NCBI GenBank assembly: GCA_963819685.1
Contig: CAWFXI010000010.1
Coordinates: 1-64,000, forward strand
Length of the DNA stretch: 64,000 nt
Direction of reading: 5' to 3'
From: CAIUGU01 sp963819685
Lineage (GTDB): Bacteria; Pseudomonadota; Gammaproteobacteria; Steroidobacterales; Steroidobacteraceae
A program made the position numbers and the translations under genes. Under the pieces are notes generated by a model. It was not told the DNA's origin. It searched no databases and worked only from the letters and a program-made list of their open reading frames with translations. This document shows, one piece after another, positions 1 through 13,200 of this stretch (positions within the stretch are counted from its first letter, which is position 1; each line of letters begins with the position of its first letter).

Positions 1-3000
1 ACTACCTGATGCAACCAATCGCGGCGGAACTCATTCAGAGTAACTGGTAGATCAGGAGACGTGCTGCTTCGTTGCTTGAGCGCAAGATATCGAAGCCAGC
101 GTTCGACTCGTGGCTCCAAAGGAAGAGTGGCGATATCCGCCGCACTTGGCAGATTTATGGCGGCAATAAGCGCATCGCTCTCGATTGCAAAACCTACTGC
201 TGCCGGCTGATTTTCTTCGTTAATCAGTCGATAGTCGATCTGTCGATCCTGGCCACCTACTCGCAAGGATGCCTGCCCATCGTGCGCGAATCGCCTGACC
301 GAGAGCCCCGCACCAAATCGATGCAATCTCATTTCAAGTCTTTGGATTGTATCGGTCACGCTCGCCCGCGTTGGCAAGTCTATGAATATGGGGTTTCCAA
401 GCGCCTCAAAACTGCTCTGCCAATGCCACCGCGAGTTCGAGGTATTCGAAACCGCTCTAGGAACTGCACCGACTTGGATTTCCCAAGGCCGATACACCGG
501 AAGCGGCGAGGCTACTCCATCGCGCACACCATCGAATGTTCCAACAAATTCATGTTGGATAGCATATCTGCCGATGGCAACGTCTTGTGTTGGGAGAGCA
601 ACATCCAAAGGCACCCAGTGCGACATGTTTCCCGGTCCGTCAGCAAATCGACGCCTGACGCGGCCGGGCGCAAATTGCTGCAATGCCGACACGATCGGCA
701 TTGCCTCACGATCTTGTGTTGGTGGCGGTAGAGCAATGTGGACCTCGGGCAAATTGAGGTCCGAAAACAGATTGGACGAAATGAAATCTGGGAGCGGGTG
801 CGGCGGATTATTTTGATGAAGATCAAGTCCAACGCCGTACGCCAAACGCCAGTCCCTAAAGATTCGACGCGCTAGTGTCGGCAATGCTTCCAAAAGTAGC
901 GATCGCGGCGGGTGCCATAGAACGCTATCAAGCGTCGCACTATCAATAGTAAGAGAACTTTGCAAATGTCCACGCAGACGCTGAATGGTAGGTGCGTCGA
1001 ATTTGAGAAGTAGCTGCAACAAACCCTTCGCGTGGTCTCTTAAGTTACGGCTTCGATCCCCTGGATCCGGACCAGTGAGAGCGCGCCACGACCATCCTTT
1101 AACATTTCCTGGTGCTTGAATGGCGATCCAATCAAGGGTTGCGTACACCGCCTGCATTCGCAAGACATAGAGATTGCGCACCGGAAGCGACGCAATCTCC
1201 ACACTGGGCTCAAACAGTTGTTCGTAGGACTGAAACGCCGCACGGTCACGCCCGTAATCTGAGAGTACCACGACGGTAATCGGTCGCATGGCGCGCGAGC
1301 GGCCCGGCTTGTCCGCGACGTTGTAAGAAGGAAGCCGCGGATCGCGGCGCTTTGTGCTGTACGACCGCCCCTACATCCGGATCGTTAAAGCCGACTTCGA
1401 GTGAGGAAGTGGCTACAATTACATTGGCCGCGGCATCGACACCGGGATCACGTGATGTGGTTCGACCAATAACAAGGCGATTGCTTAATTGGCCCCGTAG
1501 ATCTTCCGCCATTTGCCATCGCTGCCCTTCCCTTTCCCGAAGGACAGCGTCAGGACCGATACTGCTACGTAACGCCGCAAGAGGTGCTCGAGTGGTATCG
1601 AGACGGCGCCATGCAGAATAGGCTTCGGCGTCCAACAGATTATCAAAAAGACGATGCGTAACATCCAGGTCATCCGTAAATACGAATGCCTTTGAGCCGA
1701 ACCGCCCCGCCGATTGTTCCTGGTCCGGTGCGTCAAGCATCCGTGCAAGCAGCATCACGGTCTGAATTGACGTGGAAAGGGTAGCGGCTTGCGATGAAGG
1801 GTCGCTGCGAAGAATGATGTGATACTCCGCCCCTTCGTGATCCATGTCGGCCGCTGCTGGAGTTATTGTCGCAACATTGTCAATCCAAACCCCAGTGAGA
1901 TCCGAGAAAAATTGCGCCGCGTTTGGCAAAGTAGCTGAAAGACCTGCCCACAGCATCTTGCTACCGAGCAAGGATGACCACCGTCGGAGTAACAGGGCGG
2001 TTTGCGCTCCCCGATACCCCAGAATATGTATGCGCTTCGTCAAGAAGCGCAAATAGCGGCATCCTGGAGCTATCCTGACCGACACCGAATATTTGCCGAG
2101 TCCACGTGTCCGACAAGCGCTGATTCATCATCTCCGTCGTTGAAAATAACAAATCTGGCGGTTGTTTCTGCACCGCACTGCGAGTCAAGCGTAACGTGTC
2201 TGCCGGTGTCTCCATCCCACACGTTGCCCGAATACAGTGAAGGATCTCGCGTTGCGCATTCAACGCCGCCGTCGGCCACATCATTTCGCCGTCGCAGTGT
2301 GGGCATCTCAAATACGGGCAGATAAAACCATTCGCTTGGCGCCGCCAACCCGCGTCCGCCACTGCTTGCGTTGTCGCCTGAAACGGCGTCGGGCCGAAAA
2401 AACTGCCAACGGCAATTGGCCTGCGGCGATCTTGCCCCAAAACATCAATTGAGCGCAGCGCTAGAGCATAAGCTTCGGACAGCTGATCTTTTAGTAGCTC
2501 CTGACGGGGATATAAGCAGACTGCCTTGGTCCACCAGTCACCGGGACGCACTTCCGGTGCAATTCGCAGCAGAGCGGGTAAGTAAAAGGCAAGGGTCTTC
2601 CCGCTGCCGGTACCAGCCGTAACAATTGTACCGGTCCCGCGGTCAGCCACCAATAATCGACGCGTTGCGTCAATCTGGAAATCTGCAAACTTTCTGACCG
2701 GATCATTCGCTGTTAGCGCCAACCACAATCTCGACTGCAGCGGCGTAAATTGCCTCTCCTGGGCAATTTTCTGCCACGCGTCCGTCGGAACTACATGTCG
2801 CCTCGGAAAGCGGCGTGGTCTGATATCGAGCCGAAAATCGGAAACCAGGGTTGGCGCCGCCTGCCAGGTCTGACCCGGAAACCACTGTCGCAGACGGACA
2901 AGTAGTCTGGTCAATTCAGCAACGCGCGTTCGATACCGTCGGCCGCCGGTGTCTCGAAGAGTTCGAACCAATGCGGCATCTACCAGTGCGTCGAGCACGT

Positions 3001-3184
3001 CCTCAGCAGCCTCTGCAATGTTTGCCGCCTCGAGAGCACTTGCTATTGCTTCTTCCGCTTCCGCCTCATCAAGCGATTGATCAACAAATCCCCAGGACAG
3101 GGAGCGAATCTCGACGGACTCCAAAGCCGCCAGCGCTACGTCTATGGCCTTTGAATCCACCGGTGCGACCTTACCGGAACCCAA
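1..3184 (-). CDS. dpdJ: DpdJ-like DEAD/DEAH helicase, 3' end outside window, two apparent frameshifts
   Basis: This is a large helicase of the Dpd restriction module, which acts with DpdE-I against DNA lacking the 7-deazaguanine mark (family knowledge). The N-terminal part carries a Walker A motif TAGTGSGKT near residue 190, a four-cysteine zinc-ribbon-like insert (CPYLRCPHC and a later CIRATC), and a Walker B/DEAH motif LLDEAH near residue 385. The frame then breaks twice. Near 2005 a G run is one base too long; removing it continues into GAQTALLLRRW. Near 1295 another G run is one too long; removing it continues into MRPITVVVLSDYG. From there one frame stays open to base 1 with no stop, so the gene is cut by the window edge. 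Its start overlaps dpdI by 14 bases. The name rests on domain type and gene order, without a database match. Confidence 0.72.
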
Positions 3185-3875
3185 TACGAATCATTTTCAG
3201 CATATCGTTATCGCGCAGCCAGTCGCGCACTTCCGAGGTCAAATCATCCAATTCCGCCTCCTTCTTCGAAGCCTTCGCTATGAAGGCACGAACGGGACCC
3301 GGAATGGAATCGAGAGCACCTAATTGTTTTGCGATTAACTCATTTAAATCAATGATGACCTTGAGAACATCATCCGTCTCCGGAAAGTCGCCTCTAAGTT
3401 CACGAATACGATCGCGGGCCGTCCGTATCGCATGTACATGCGAATCAAAACCGAGACGTTCAAATTGTTCCAGAACCTCATCCCTGACTGGTTGAACACG
3501 CTTGTCGATTAAGGTTTGCCATGTCTCTGTAGTCCACACATCGAGCTTTTTCGAGAATTGCGTCAGTGGTTGAAGCATTGCGGCGTCCCATTGCTGATTA
3601 TCCGCGATGTTGTCGATTTGCTTATCGAGTTGCTGCGCGAGAACGTCCGGCTTCGCGCGAAGCTGGGGGCTAGTTCGCGGCCTACCTGTCGAACTTGCGC
3701 CCAATCTCTGGATTCTTTCAAAGTGCCTCAAGCACCTCTCTAATTCCCCTTTAGCATCCGTAATTTGTTGAAAACGTGAGCGCAGTGCCTTTAGAAACTC
3801 CCTCTCCTCGCGCACGCGAAGCAACGATGCCAACTGTGGTTCCAACTCGATCAGTCTTTCAGCTAACGTTGCCAT
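3171..3875 (-). CDS. dpdI: DpdI-like protein of the Dpd module
   Basis: An intact protein of about 234 residues, predicted largely helical and charged with coiled-coil character, and with no enzymatic motif that I recognise. Its position between the large ATPase (dpdH) and the helicase (dpdJ), with overlaps on both sides, matches dpdI in known dpd clusters. I chose the ATG giving MATLAERLIELE; a TTG 27 bases upstream would add nine residues. It is the only gene of this block free of frameshifts. Its molecular function is unknown, and its involvement in restriction is inferred from context. Confidence 0.65.
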   Translation of the reverse strand: MATLAERLIELEPQLASLLRVREEREFLKALRSRFQQITDAKGELERCLRHFERIQRLGASSTGRPRTSPQLRAKPDVLAQQLDKQIDNIADNQQWDAAMLQPLTQFSKKLDVWTTETWQTLIDKRVQPVRDEVLEQFERLGFDSHVHAIRTARDRIRELRGDFPETDDVLKVIIDLNELIAKQLGALDSIPGPVRAFIAKASKKEAELDDLTSEVRDWLRDNDMLKMIRIGFR

Positions 3876-6875
3876 CTTGATACCTTGCCAGCAACTGGCC
3901 AATTGTGTTTAGTTCGGACTTAAGTAGGCCGATAGTTCTAGCCTTTTCCTCGGGCTCAACACCCGCCGCCGATAAACGGCCTGCGATCTCCGTTGAAATT
4001 CGATCCAGAAACGCGGAAGCCGTATTGATCGTCTCGCTGACAGTTGCAGAATCGTAGCCTACGCCACTACGTATCTGTCGTACGTCTAACTTGCCCGAGT
4101 CAACTGCGCGCAATGAACTTACTAATTCTGCATAATTAATTTGCTCGAATCGCGATTTGACAGCTAATACCGGTCCCTTACCTTGCACATCGAGTTGCGC
4201 GGACAAATCGATCATCTGCTGCAGACATTGCACAACAGAGTCCTTTGGTGTGCGATCACCGAACGATTCGACAATCCGCTGCTTCAAACCCTCCCGTTCC
4301 TTTGCTTCCTTGGTTAGCGCATTTTCGAATCCGTCGGTCATTCGCTTGGCGATCGCACGAATAGGATCAACCAACTCCCTTCGCTCTGAACCGATCGAGA
4401 CCGCTCCATCTTGTTGTAAAAAGCGTCGCCTTCGTACAGAACTAGCGAGAGGCAATAAAGTGGCAGAATCAAGAAATTCTCCGGGAGCACCACCTTTCAT
4501 GGCAGTGAAATGCGTTCGGATCACTTCAAGCAATTGACCGTCTAGTTGCCTCAGGTTGGTTACGAGATCCTTAAGATCGAGAGTAATAAAATCCGGTTGC
4601 TCGGTCGGAAGATCACTAAATGCTGCTTTCAGTACCTCTTGATCGGTTGTCAGTTGCCCACTTCCTTTGAACATAGCTTGAAGTGTGGCTCGTAGTTCGA
4701 ACGCCAAATTGCTCGTTGCCAGCCCGTCCTTAGGAGATTCAATAGCTCTGCATTGGTCTAGCAGCGTAGCGGACCACAACCGAAGACATTCCAATAAACT
4801 GGCAAACTTGTGCATTCCATCGTTGAATGACCAATCACCGACCGTCTTCGCTTCAATGAGGCCCTGAAGTGCGAGAGTTGTGCGCAGTCGTTCAGCATCG
4901 TCTTGCCAATTGGAGGGGATCTCTAAGCGAATTGCGCCGCTTCCTTGCTTTGTAGCTTGGTTCTGAAAGCTGATTTGTCCGGGTTTAAACATCCCTGCCT
5001 TCCGCCCGCACACGAGGGAGCGAGCCAGACCTACGCTGTCCCAGTCGATGAATTCCTCGATTGCTGCAAAAACGGCGTCTCTTAAAGCCTGTGCAGTGCT
5101 TGAACTCAGTGTCAATCGACCTTCGTACCAGTGTTGAATTTCTGTCACCCTCGGATCAAGTTCCACCGGTTTTGGACCAACGGGCATGGGAATTGGCGTA
5201 TCGTCAGGTGAGGGTTTCGCCGGAGCGAGTTTCTCTGCGCCCGCCAAAGGCGGCAGGTCAAATGCCGAATGGAGCGATTTATCTAGATTGGTAACGTCTT
5301 GCGTGCCACCCCATAACTCAAGGACGCCTGCTCTTCTCTCCCAATTGAGGGGATCATCCCTTTTGAGACGACTCAGTTGAGCAGGGGGCATTAATCTTCC
5401 ACCAAGTCCGGCCAACAACTGATGTGGTGGAAAGCTACCTTCCCTCAGGTCATTGGCAGCATTCGCCACAGGCCTTACAACCAGTCTCAGAAATTCCCGA
5501 GGGTTAAACTTTATTTGCCGGTCCCGTTGCGACCGTTCCGCCATAACCTCGATTGCCTTTCCGGTGAACGGATACAAACCCACTCCGTGGACATTACCAA
5601 AATCCGAGTGGCATTCAGTTCTATAGGTACAGTCCGCGCACTTCGAGGGTACATTAAAATCCAAAGTTCCTTCCTGGACGTCAATCCACTGCTGCTGCAG
5701 CGCTTGCGTTCCCCAGCGCAGTGCATTCATATAGCGGGATACGAATTTAGATAGGTTCGGTCCCTCATGTTCTGCATCTGCGTCCATATCAACCACGAAG
5801 GTCAGCCGGGTCTTGATTGTGGAATCAAGAGACTCATAAAACCCACTTGTAGATGCAAACACTGTTCTTAATACGCAAAGATCTGATTGTTGCTCCAGTA
5901 TGCTCTGCAGAAGCGCACGATCCAGACCCTGCAATCGCGCAAAATCTTCGATCAGCAATACCAATTCGCGTCCGTTCGAACGAAAATGACGACGTAACTC
6001 AAGCATCAGTGTTATGAGTCGGTCGCCACTTAGATTTAGGCAATTCCCTATCGCCCAGTCTACATGCCGGTTGACAATCTCAATGACGGTTGCGCGTTCG
6101 GCTGCATTTGCACCCATCAACCACGAAAGAAAGTCCTGGGTCTCTGCGAGCTGCTTGCCGAAGGTCGCCCACTTGTAAAGGAAGATCCTTTTCACGGAAT
6201 TCGCGGCGCTCCTCCGCAGGACTGTAGTTTTCCGGCTTTTCGAAAATGTGCGACGCCAATTCCGCCGCAAATCCCTTATTGGCTAACATCGATTTGCGAA
6301 TATGCGGATCAGAGAACATTGCCCTAAGACCATGAAGGACGTGCTCTTCTAAATCCCGATCAATTGCTTTGGAGGCGCCACCCTGGTCATTTACAAGCGC
6401 AAGATGAATTTGATTGAGAATGGCAGTCCGCTGGGCGTCAGACGTGAGATTGGCGCTCCCTGTTACACTCAGGGCGTTTAGATAGGGTTGTTGGTCGTCG
6501 GGGGAGGCGCTGAACTAGCGATCGCACGATATCTCGTAGATTGGTCCGCGCCTTGGGGACGTATATAACCTCGCGAAGATCAGTGGTACCGCGCAGTTGC
6601 AAGTTCAGCCATCGGACTAAGTGAGATTTGCCGGTCCCTGAATCTCCAACCACCGGAACAATTACATGATCCTTTGGCTCCAAAACCGCCGTAAGAAATG
6701 CCATTGAACTTACCGAACGCGCTCCACGAGCACGGCCCGTGCTGATCTGAACTGGAAAATCCGTATGCACCGCCCGAAACACGAAGTCGTCTAATCCATC
6801 TACGTCAGGATTTACAATCGCGTACACATCTGTCTTATCCCAACAAGCGAAACGTTTCATAGGATCATCCAACAC
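3859..6875 (-). CDS. dpdH: DpdH-like P-loop ATPase, two apparent frameshifts
   Basis: A very large ATPase (about 1000 residues once repaired) of the Dpd restriction module. The start region reads MLDDPMKRFACWDKTDVY; a Walker A motif GDSGTGKSHLVRW follows near residue 70. A hydrophobic strand ending in acid (LVLLIEDF) probably serves as Walker B, and a cysteine cluster CADCTYRTEC suggests a zinc site. The frame is lost near 6500, where a C5 run looks one base too long (repair gives LVQRLPDDQQ), and again near 6178 in a T3 run (repair gives KWATFGKQLAETQ). From there about 800 residues are open. It overlaps dpdG upstream and dpdI downstream, so translation is probably coupled. Role in restriction is family knowledge; the enzymatic detail is unknown. 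Confidence 0.7.
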
Positions 6876-7721
6876 GTTCGACGTGCGACACCAATCTACT
6901 AGCTCCCGCGCCGACGGTTACAATTGACGTCGACATAATCCAGGTTTCCGCATCAGAGAGATGGTCCAATTTGATTAGCTTTCGGTCCTCTAGCCGCCAT
7001 AGCGCTAGACCGGTTGATATTGAGATTAGATTGCCAGGGCGCTTTGCTTTCAATCGCTCCTCCACTTCACCACGAACCCTTCCGCCCTCCAAAACTGGGA
7101 AAACGCGGCCCAACAAATCGAAGAAGCGGGCGAGTGGCATGCGCGGACTATCGCTAAATATATTTGCCAATTGCCGTTCAAGAGCATCGGAGGGATCGGG
7201 CACTACCACGCTTTGCCCACCCATATTTACGCTAGCGGCAAATCCCAGGAACCTTGCCCAGTAGCACAACATTGCGAATCGTTGCGCATTCGTTACGTCA
7301 TAATTATCGCTACCGTCCATTTGCTTCTCCATTTGGAGATGCTGATCGGAGTTCCACTGAATAGGCAGGCCCGACGGTTGAGCAAGAAGCCAGGAAAGGG
7401 CGTATTGAAAGGACCGATTTTCACTTGCTTCTACATCAGAACCAAACAGGGCTGTTTGAACGAAATCCCGAAATCGACTGTCGATTCGAACATCTGATTC
7501 TTTAACTGCAGAACCGAGCGAAATCGTTCCCTTTTGCTCTTCGAGCAGTCCCAGTCGTATTGTTTCGCGCACAAGATTACCGAATTGCGCAGCGTCATCT
7601 TTAGTCGGCATCGAATATTTTGTCTGAGCAGGTCTCTCGACGTTGGTCCCAAATGCGCAGCCAAGCGCGCCAGCCGATCTGACTGATTTGGCGTTGCCTC
7701 AAAAATGGATAGAATGCTCAT
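6865..7721 (-). CDS. dpdG: DpdG-like protein, one apparent frameshift
   Basis: About 285 residues after repair. It starts MSILSIFEATPNQ and continues after a missing base in an A run near 7625 into MPTKDDAAQFGNLVRETIRLG. The N-terminal part resembles a winged-helix arrangement, but I see no catalytic motif. The position between the RecQ-like helicase dpdF and the ATPase dpdH matches dpdG of dpd clusters. Its start codon shares an ATGA overlap with the probable true dpdF stop, which suggests translational coupling. Function is inferred only from the neighbourhood. Confidence 0.62.
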
Positions 7722-10184
7722 TGCAACACCACCGACAGAAATTCATTGAACTCGTAAGTGGTCCGGGAACTACATCCGCAAGCTTTCGACTGTTTTGATC
7801 AGGATCAACACTTCCTTCGGCAACTAGTACAATTCGCGGCGACCCTCCAGATACTTTGGATATCGACCTCAAGGACGGAGTCGTATCCGCCGAACAAGCC
7901 ACGACGCGCGCACCGGTTGGCCGCACTACTGGATCCCAGTACTGGCTTTTTTGCACGATCCACGGTCTCCCCTTCAATGCTTCTGCAACGGTGTGCGCAA
8001 TCCATGTCGGTACCGCGCCGACATTGGCCCAGATACGCAATCCATACGAATCAAGTCTTTCGATGGCATCAGAGAAATCCCTAATGGAACGCTTAGTCGG
8101 CGGCCTCAGAGGGTAACTCACGACCGCGAGCCCGGGTACGCCCCAAATGGAGTTTAGATTTGTTGCCATTTGCGCCTGCACGTCCCACGGGGGTCGACGA
8201 TAGAGGTACGTTTCCTTCCTGGACCCTTTTACAGGATCTTCCCGACACACACGACATCCACTGCAGACCAGTGCCACATATCTTTCGTCACTACTGTACA
8301 AGCTTGCTACGAGACGCGTGGGGCATGCCTTTCCGGTAGCCATTTTCCTAAGGAGGTCGAACGAACCACGGCTTTCAGCAAGAATCGCGGCGCGCTTCGG
8401 TTCAACGCGTAAATGCCATACCGCTAAATCACGGTGGCCTTCATCAAGAATCTCGATCCGTTCAAGTTGAACTGGTGCCGAATCGGCAGACAGTTCGGGC
8501 GTATACGCTCCGACGAGTCGAATTAAGCCGGAGCGCGCCATCAAGGCCAGTGTTCTTTGATTCCAATCAGTATTGCGCTCGCCAGCCAGATCAATATCAT
8601 CAATCTCATAACCTGGGGGAACATCTAATGGCACGGCATAGCGGGGATAGCCCTCGCATTTATTCAACGGGTGCTAAACATCGATCGCCAACGCTGCAAT
8701 CCGCGATCCACCCAAATAACCTTCTTCAAACACAAATTGCGAGCCACTTCTTCGTCATCAACCTGCGGAATGAGAAGCGAAACGCATGCGCAGCCATCTC
8801 GACCTCCTCGCCGGATTTCTTGATAGAACCGATCCAACGTTTCCGGGAGACACGCATGAATAACCGTACGCACATGCGGATAAAATCGATTCAAGAAGAC
8901 CGAACGCGGATGTTGCTACTACAAGGTCAATTAAGCCTGCATTCCAACCAGCGAGAGTTTTTTCGCGGATTCCATGAGAGGTGCCACCGTGAACAAGCGC
9001 GATGCGTTGCAGACCTTTCCGCCGTAAGTAGTCATACCACCATTCCGCGTCCTTAACCTTTGTGACGTACAAAATGGCGGGGCGCGGCAAATGGCAGATC
9101 GCTTCGTAGACGCGTTGTTGTCGACTGCTTGGGTCAGTAGTCGCCGCCACCCAATATTCAGGTTCAGGACGAATCCGGGCGCCCGATACAATTGGAATTG
9201 GCAATTCTGGCGAAAACAACTCCTGGATTGTTTGAAGTGTCGCATTCGTAAATGTCGCAGAGAGGAAAATCGTCCGGAAGGCTTCCGTAGTTTGCCCATT
9301 CGTGCGCCAAGGGTTCAGCACTCCTGCCAACGACTGGAATTCCGTTGAAACCCGGTGCCCCAGCCATCAATTAGGTGAGCTTCGTCTATAACGACGGCTC
9401 CGAAAGAGCCATCGTGCGCGGCCTTTGCTAGCGGTATACGTAATGACTGAACTACCGATTCCGAGCAGCAAACACGATCCGCTGCGTACCTGATCGAATT
9501 GCTCCGCGAATCATGCCGTTGCGAACATCTCGGCCGCCGATAAAGGCCAGGGGTCGATCATCAGAACCTTCGCACGTGCGCTCATGGTCTATAGCTAGGG
9601 TTACAGTTGGTACTACTACGGACGACAAGGCCAGGGACGCGACCTGCAGGTGAGGCGGCAAATCCAGAGTTGGCAACAACTCGAAAAACTGTGCTCTTAC
9701 CTTCGCCCGTGGTAGATCAATTATCAGCGATGCACCCGCCGGCATCGAAAGCGCCGCCCGAATCGCGCTTTGTTGAGCGATAGGTTCGATAGGTCGTTTG
9801 CCCCAGAGACAATAGGAATGGATCAGCTTCCGGCCCATCGGAATCGTGAAATCTGTGACGAGGTTCGGCCTTCATCCCAACTGCATCAACGGCGGTTGCC
9901 CCGCCTTCCAGCCGACTAGGGGTCCACGGTAGTGCTGTCACTTCAAATCGCCCGCCCCCTAGAACGTGAACGCTGAGACCAAGTTCGGCTGCCTTAGGAT
10001 CTGGGGTACCCTCCAAATTCGCATGAACAGGTCGCCCTGTTCTGAGCGACTCATACCGCAGCGCTTGTCGCAGCAATATCCATCGATCAAGTGGAATTTG
10101 CGTTGGGATCTCTGGCGCCAATTGCTTAGACGGGCAAACGCGGGCTCCGCAAAATTCACAATGCTCGGAGTACCGTTGCGCCAC
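7699..10184 (-). pseudogene. dpdF: DpdF-like RecQ-family DEAD helicase, multiply frameshifted as read
   Basis: A superfamily 2 helicase resembling RecQ, broken as read into many frames. Corrected pieces give a cysteine pair CEFCGARVC near the N-terminus, a Walker A TGEGKST (compensating indels near 9722 and 9705), a Walker B VVIDEAHLIDGWG (after a missing C near 9465), motif III FLSATF, and a motif VI-like region with RFYQEIRRGGRDG. Further shifts lie near 9850, 9340, 8890, 8658 and 7745. The last one would restore an ending EFNEFLSVVLQ, whose TGA overlaps the dpdG ATG. Every break I could trace is a one-base gain or loss; I found no substitution nonsense codon. The start is uncertain: a GTG at 10184 follows the likely dpdE stop at 10233. 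Confidence 0.65.
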
Positions 10185-10232
10185 TGTTGTATTACGGCTG
10201 CAAAGGCTGCCGCTCCATTGACCAATTTATTG

Positions 10233-13200
10233 CTATTCACGACAGCGTCGCCGAACTGCCGAGATAAAAAATCCATTCCATCGAGTCGCACGTTCGGTGT
10301 AGTGACACTGGCTGAAAAGCGCGTCCAGATCGGCCATTTCTTGCGGATAAGGTCGTTCCACCAGTCCCGGATACCGATCGCCCAAACAACTCGCACCTCC
10401 AGACCACGCCGCGCCTTGCGAACATCGCGTTCACACGCAGAGAGCGCTGATATATAAACGTTCAGCTACTGCCGGTATTTGTAATAAAGACGCTCGGGCA
10501 ACGCTTCGGACATGTTCGACTAAGGCGATGAATTGACTTCTACCCACCGCCTCCTCAAGCGCTTCGGGGCGATTACCCAGATTGAAGTCCTGCCTCCCTG
10601 AGGCATCCAAGTGCTGCCGATAGGGGCGTTGAAGTACTTCAACGACAGCGGGTTCCTCTACCACGGTCCCATCTTCGTTTAATAGTTGTTCCACCGTAAA
10701 TGTCGGCAGAAGTGCTTCGGCACGTCGCGCTACTTCCGACGAGCCTTCCTTTCGGTACACCGGCGCCCGTCGGTCGCGACCAGGCTCAACCAACCAGACC
10801 AATCGGAAGCCACGCCAAGTTGTAGGCCACTCTGGCTCCACTCGCCAAGTTGCGTACGCAATTCCTCGGTCGTCCCACAGCGCAACTCTCTCAAGCGCTT
10901 CCATCAATATCGAACCGGGTCGAAGCAGTTCGGATTGTATGCGCCTCCTTTGAATCGACTGTCGACGTCGCCACGTCCAACGCTTATGCCAGCGCCGGTT
11001 CGAGTTCTGAAGCCAAGGAATATCCGGAAGAAGTGTTCACGCGCCCATGAAACCTGCATGGAATGCGTATCGGCATCACCGACAGACTCCAGTCTTGTCC
11101 CCAGAACCTGACTGATCCACGGTTCGACATCGGTGGCCAGTGCATCCTCATCCTCTTCAGAAGTTTCGATCTTTTGGACTAATTCATCGCCGGCATCGAT
11201 TAGTTGCGACAAATCATCCAAGGCATGTTGCTCATCAAGCTTTTGCCGCTCCTCGGCGATCTGCGCTACAACGCGCTCTAACAGTTCCTCGTCTTCGTAT
11301 GCCCCCTCTCGGAACATCTTGCGCCTTATACCTTGTTCCAATGAATCAACTCGAAATTGAATGTCGCTGATCGAACGATTGAATACCCTGAAACCATTGG
11401 TAAGGAGACTAAACCAAGTGCGCCACGGGCTCAGGTCATCTGTCGCACGGCATAAATATCCTGTGCTCTATTCGATCTAGTCTGCGGCCGAAACGATCTA
11501 AGCGTCCGATGCGCTGTTCCACTCTTGCAGCGTCAAACGGTAGGTTCATGTGAAACATGCCATGCACGAACTGCAGATTGAGGCCTTCCTCGGCCACGTT
11601 TTGATCACAGACGCAGACGCGGATAGAGTTCGACGAAGAAAATTCCTCCACGGCTTGGCCCATTTCGCTTCCAAGTCCCGCCAGCGAAAGTACTTGTCCT
11701 CGTCCTAAAATTTCCGACAAGTGTTCTACGAGTCGGATTGCATCGTCAGGTGAACTGGCAAAACACGCAAGCTTTTTTGGCTTACCCGCTACGTCACGAC
11801 CCAGTTCTCGGATCCACTCCCTAAGCAAGGTACCGGCTATCGAGTAGCGGTCTTCTACCAACACACGGGAATCGGAAAGGACAATTAGAGAACCCAAGTC
11901 GTCGGCTTCTCCCTCAAAGATTGGAATTAGTCGGCGAACGACTCTCGATAGTTCCTTGGCTCCCGCGCCAGGCAGCGTCCACCAAGGAAAACCATCGTTG
12001 CGATAAGCTTTCCGTCAAATCATCTTTGCCGGCACTTGCCCTCGTAGCAGAGTCCCGCCAAGCCTCAAGCGCTTCCAACATCGGTCCTGCGTGAGCATCA
12101 GTACCAATCATAGCCGAACATGTGTCATCGTTGGCCACGCGGGACCGCGAGGACGCATTGTCCACTCTCGACATCCACTCTCCGAGTGCGTATGAGGCGC
12201 TGGTGAATACGGTAGGTATTTGCGATGTGGTCTTTAAGCGCGGAGGTCGCTTTGTCACGTTCCGATTGATTCTCCCCGCTTGAAAGAATGCGATTAGCCT
12301 CATTAATTACAACTGGATCGTTTGGAAACATTTCGCATGCTCGCGTCGCCTGCTGGCGAAGCGAAAACGCCGATGATCCAGGGCGCATTGCCAGAAGCAA
12401 TCTGCCGATCGGTTGACGGGCATTGACTCGCTCGCGAAAAGCGTCCAACTGATACGCCGGGGTCGGATAACGTTGGATCCAACAGATTCAGCAATGCTAA
12501 GAGGCGAGGTTCATCACCCAGTGCAGGTGTTGCGGACAGCAACAAGAGCCGAGGTGTCTTAAGGGCAAGCGCTCGTAGATGCAAGTACTTTTCAGACTGC
12601 GTTCCGTTTCCACCCGGTACAATCAAGCGATGAGCTCGTCTATCACCAGCAAGCCGGGGGGCAAATCGGCGACGATTACGAACAATTCCTGGGTGTAACA
12701 AGATGGTCACTCGGATTGGTCAAGAGGCATTTTGATTCCAGTTCTTCCTTCCACTGGTGTACTAGCGTCTGTGGTACAACCGCAGTAATAGAAAGAGTCT
12801 CATCGTCAAGTAAAAGTTGGCGCATGATTAGGCCAGCTTCAACCGTATTTCCCGAGACCCACCTCATCTGCTAACAGGTATCGCAGCGACCGATCAGTCA
12901 CAACTCGGCGCACGGTGGCTACTTGATGGGGAACGAACTCAACGGCGGCCGACAATAAACCAACCAACCCCTGCGCAGCAGACCGTAACTCTCTCATCCT
13001 GCGCAACGCCGCGCGGCGCCGATCTGCGAAGTACTGCGTTTCAATGCATCCGGCAGCAAGAATACGGGAGGGATCTGCAGGCCGGTCCAGACATCGAACA
13101 AAACACGCGTCTTCAGAACGCTCCGCAACCTCGTCGTTTGGAAATTTTAATGAATAATTAAAATAGCCGGAATCATCTTTATACTTGTCGATTACACGTC

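Noticed and set aside
1040..1249. Possible third frameshift or separate small gene in the dpdJ C-terminal part
   Set aside because: A single frame from about 1295 to base 1 stays open through this segment and reads as continuous protein, so the 1040-1249 frame is a shadow.
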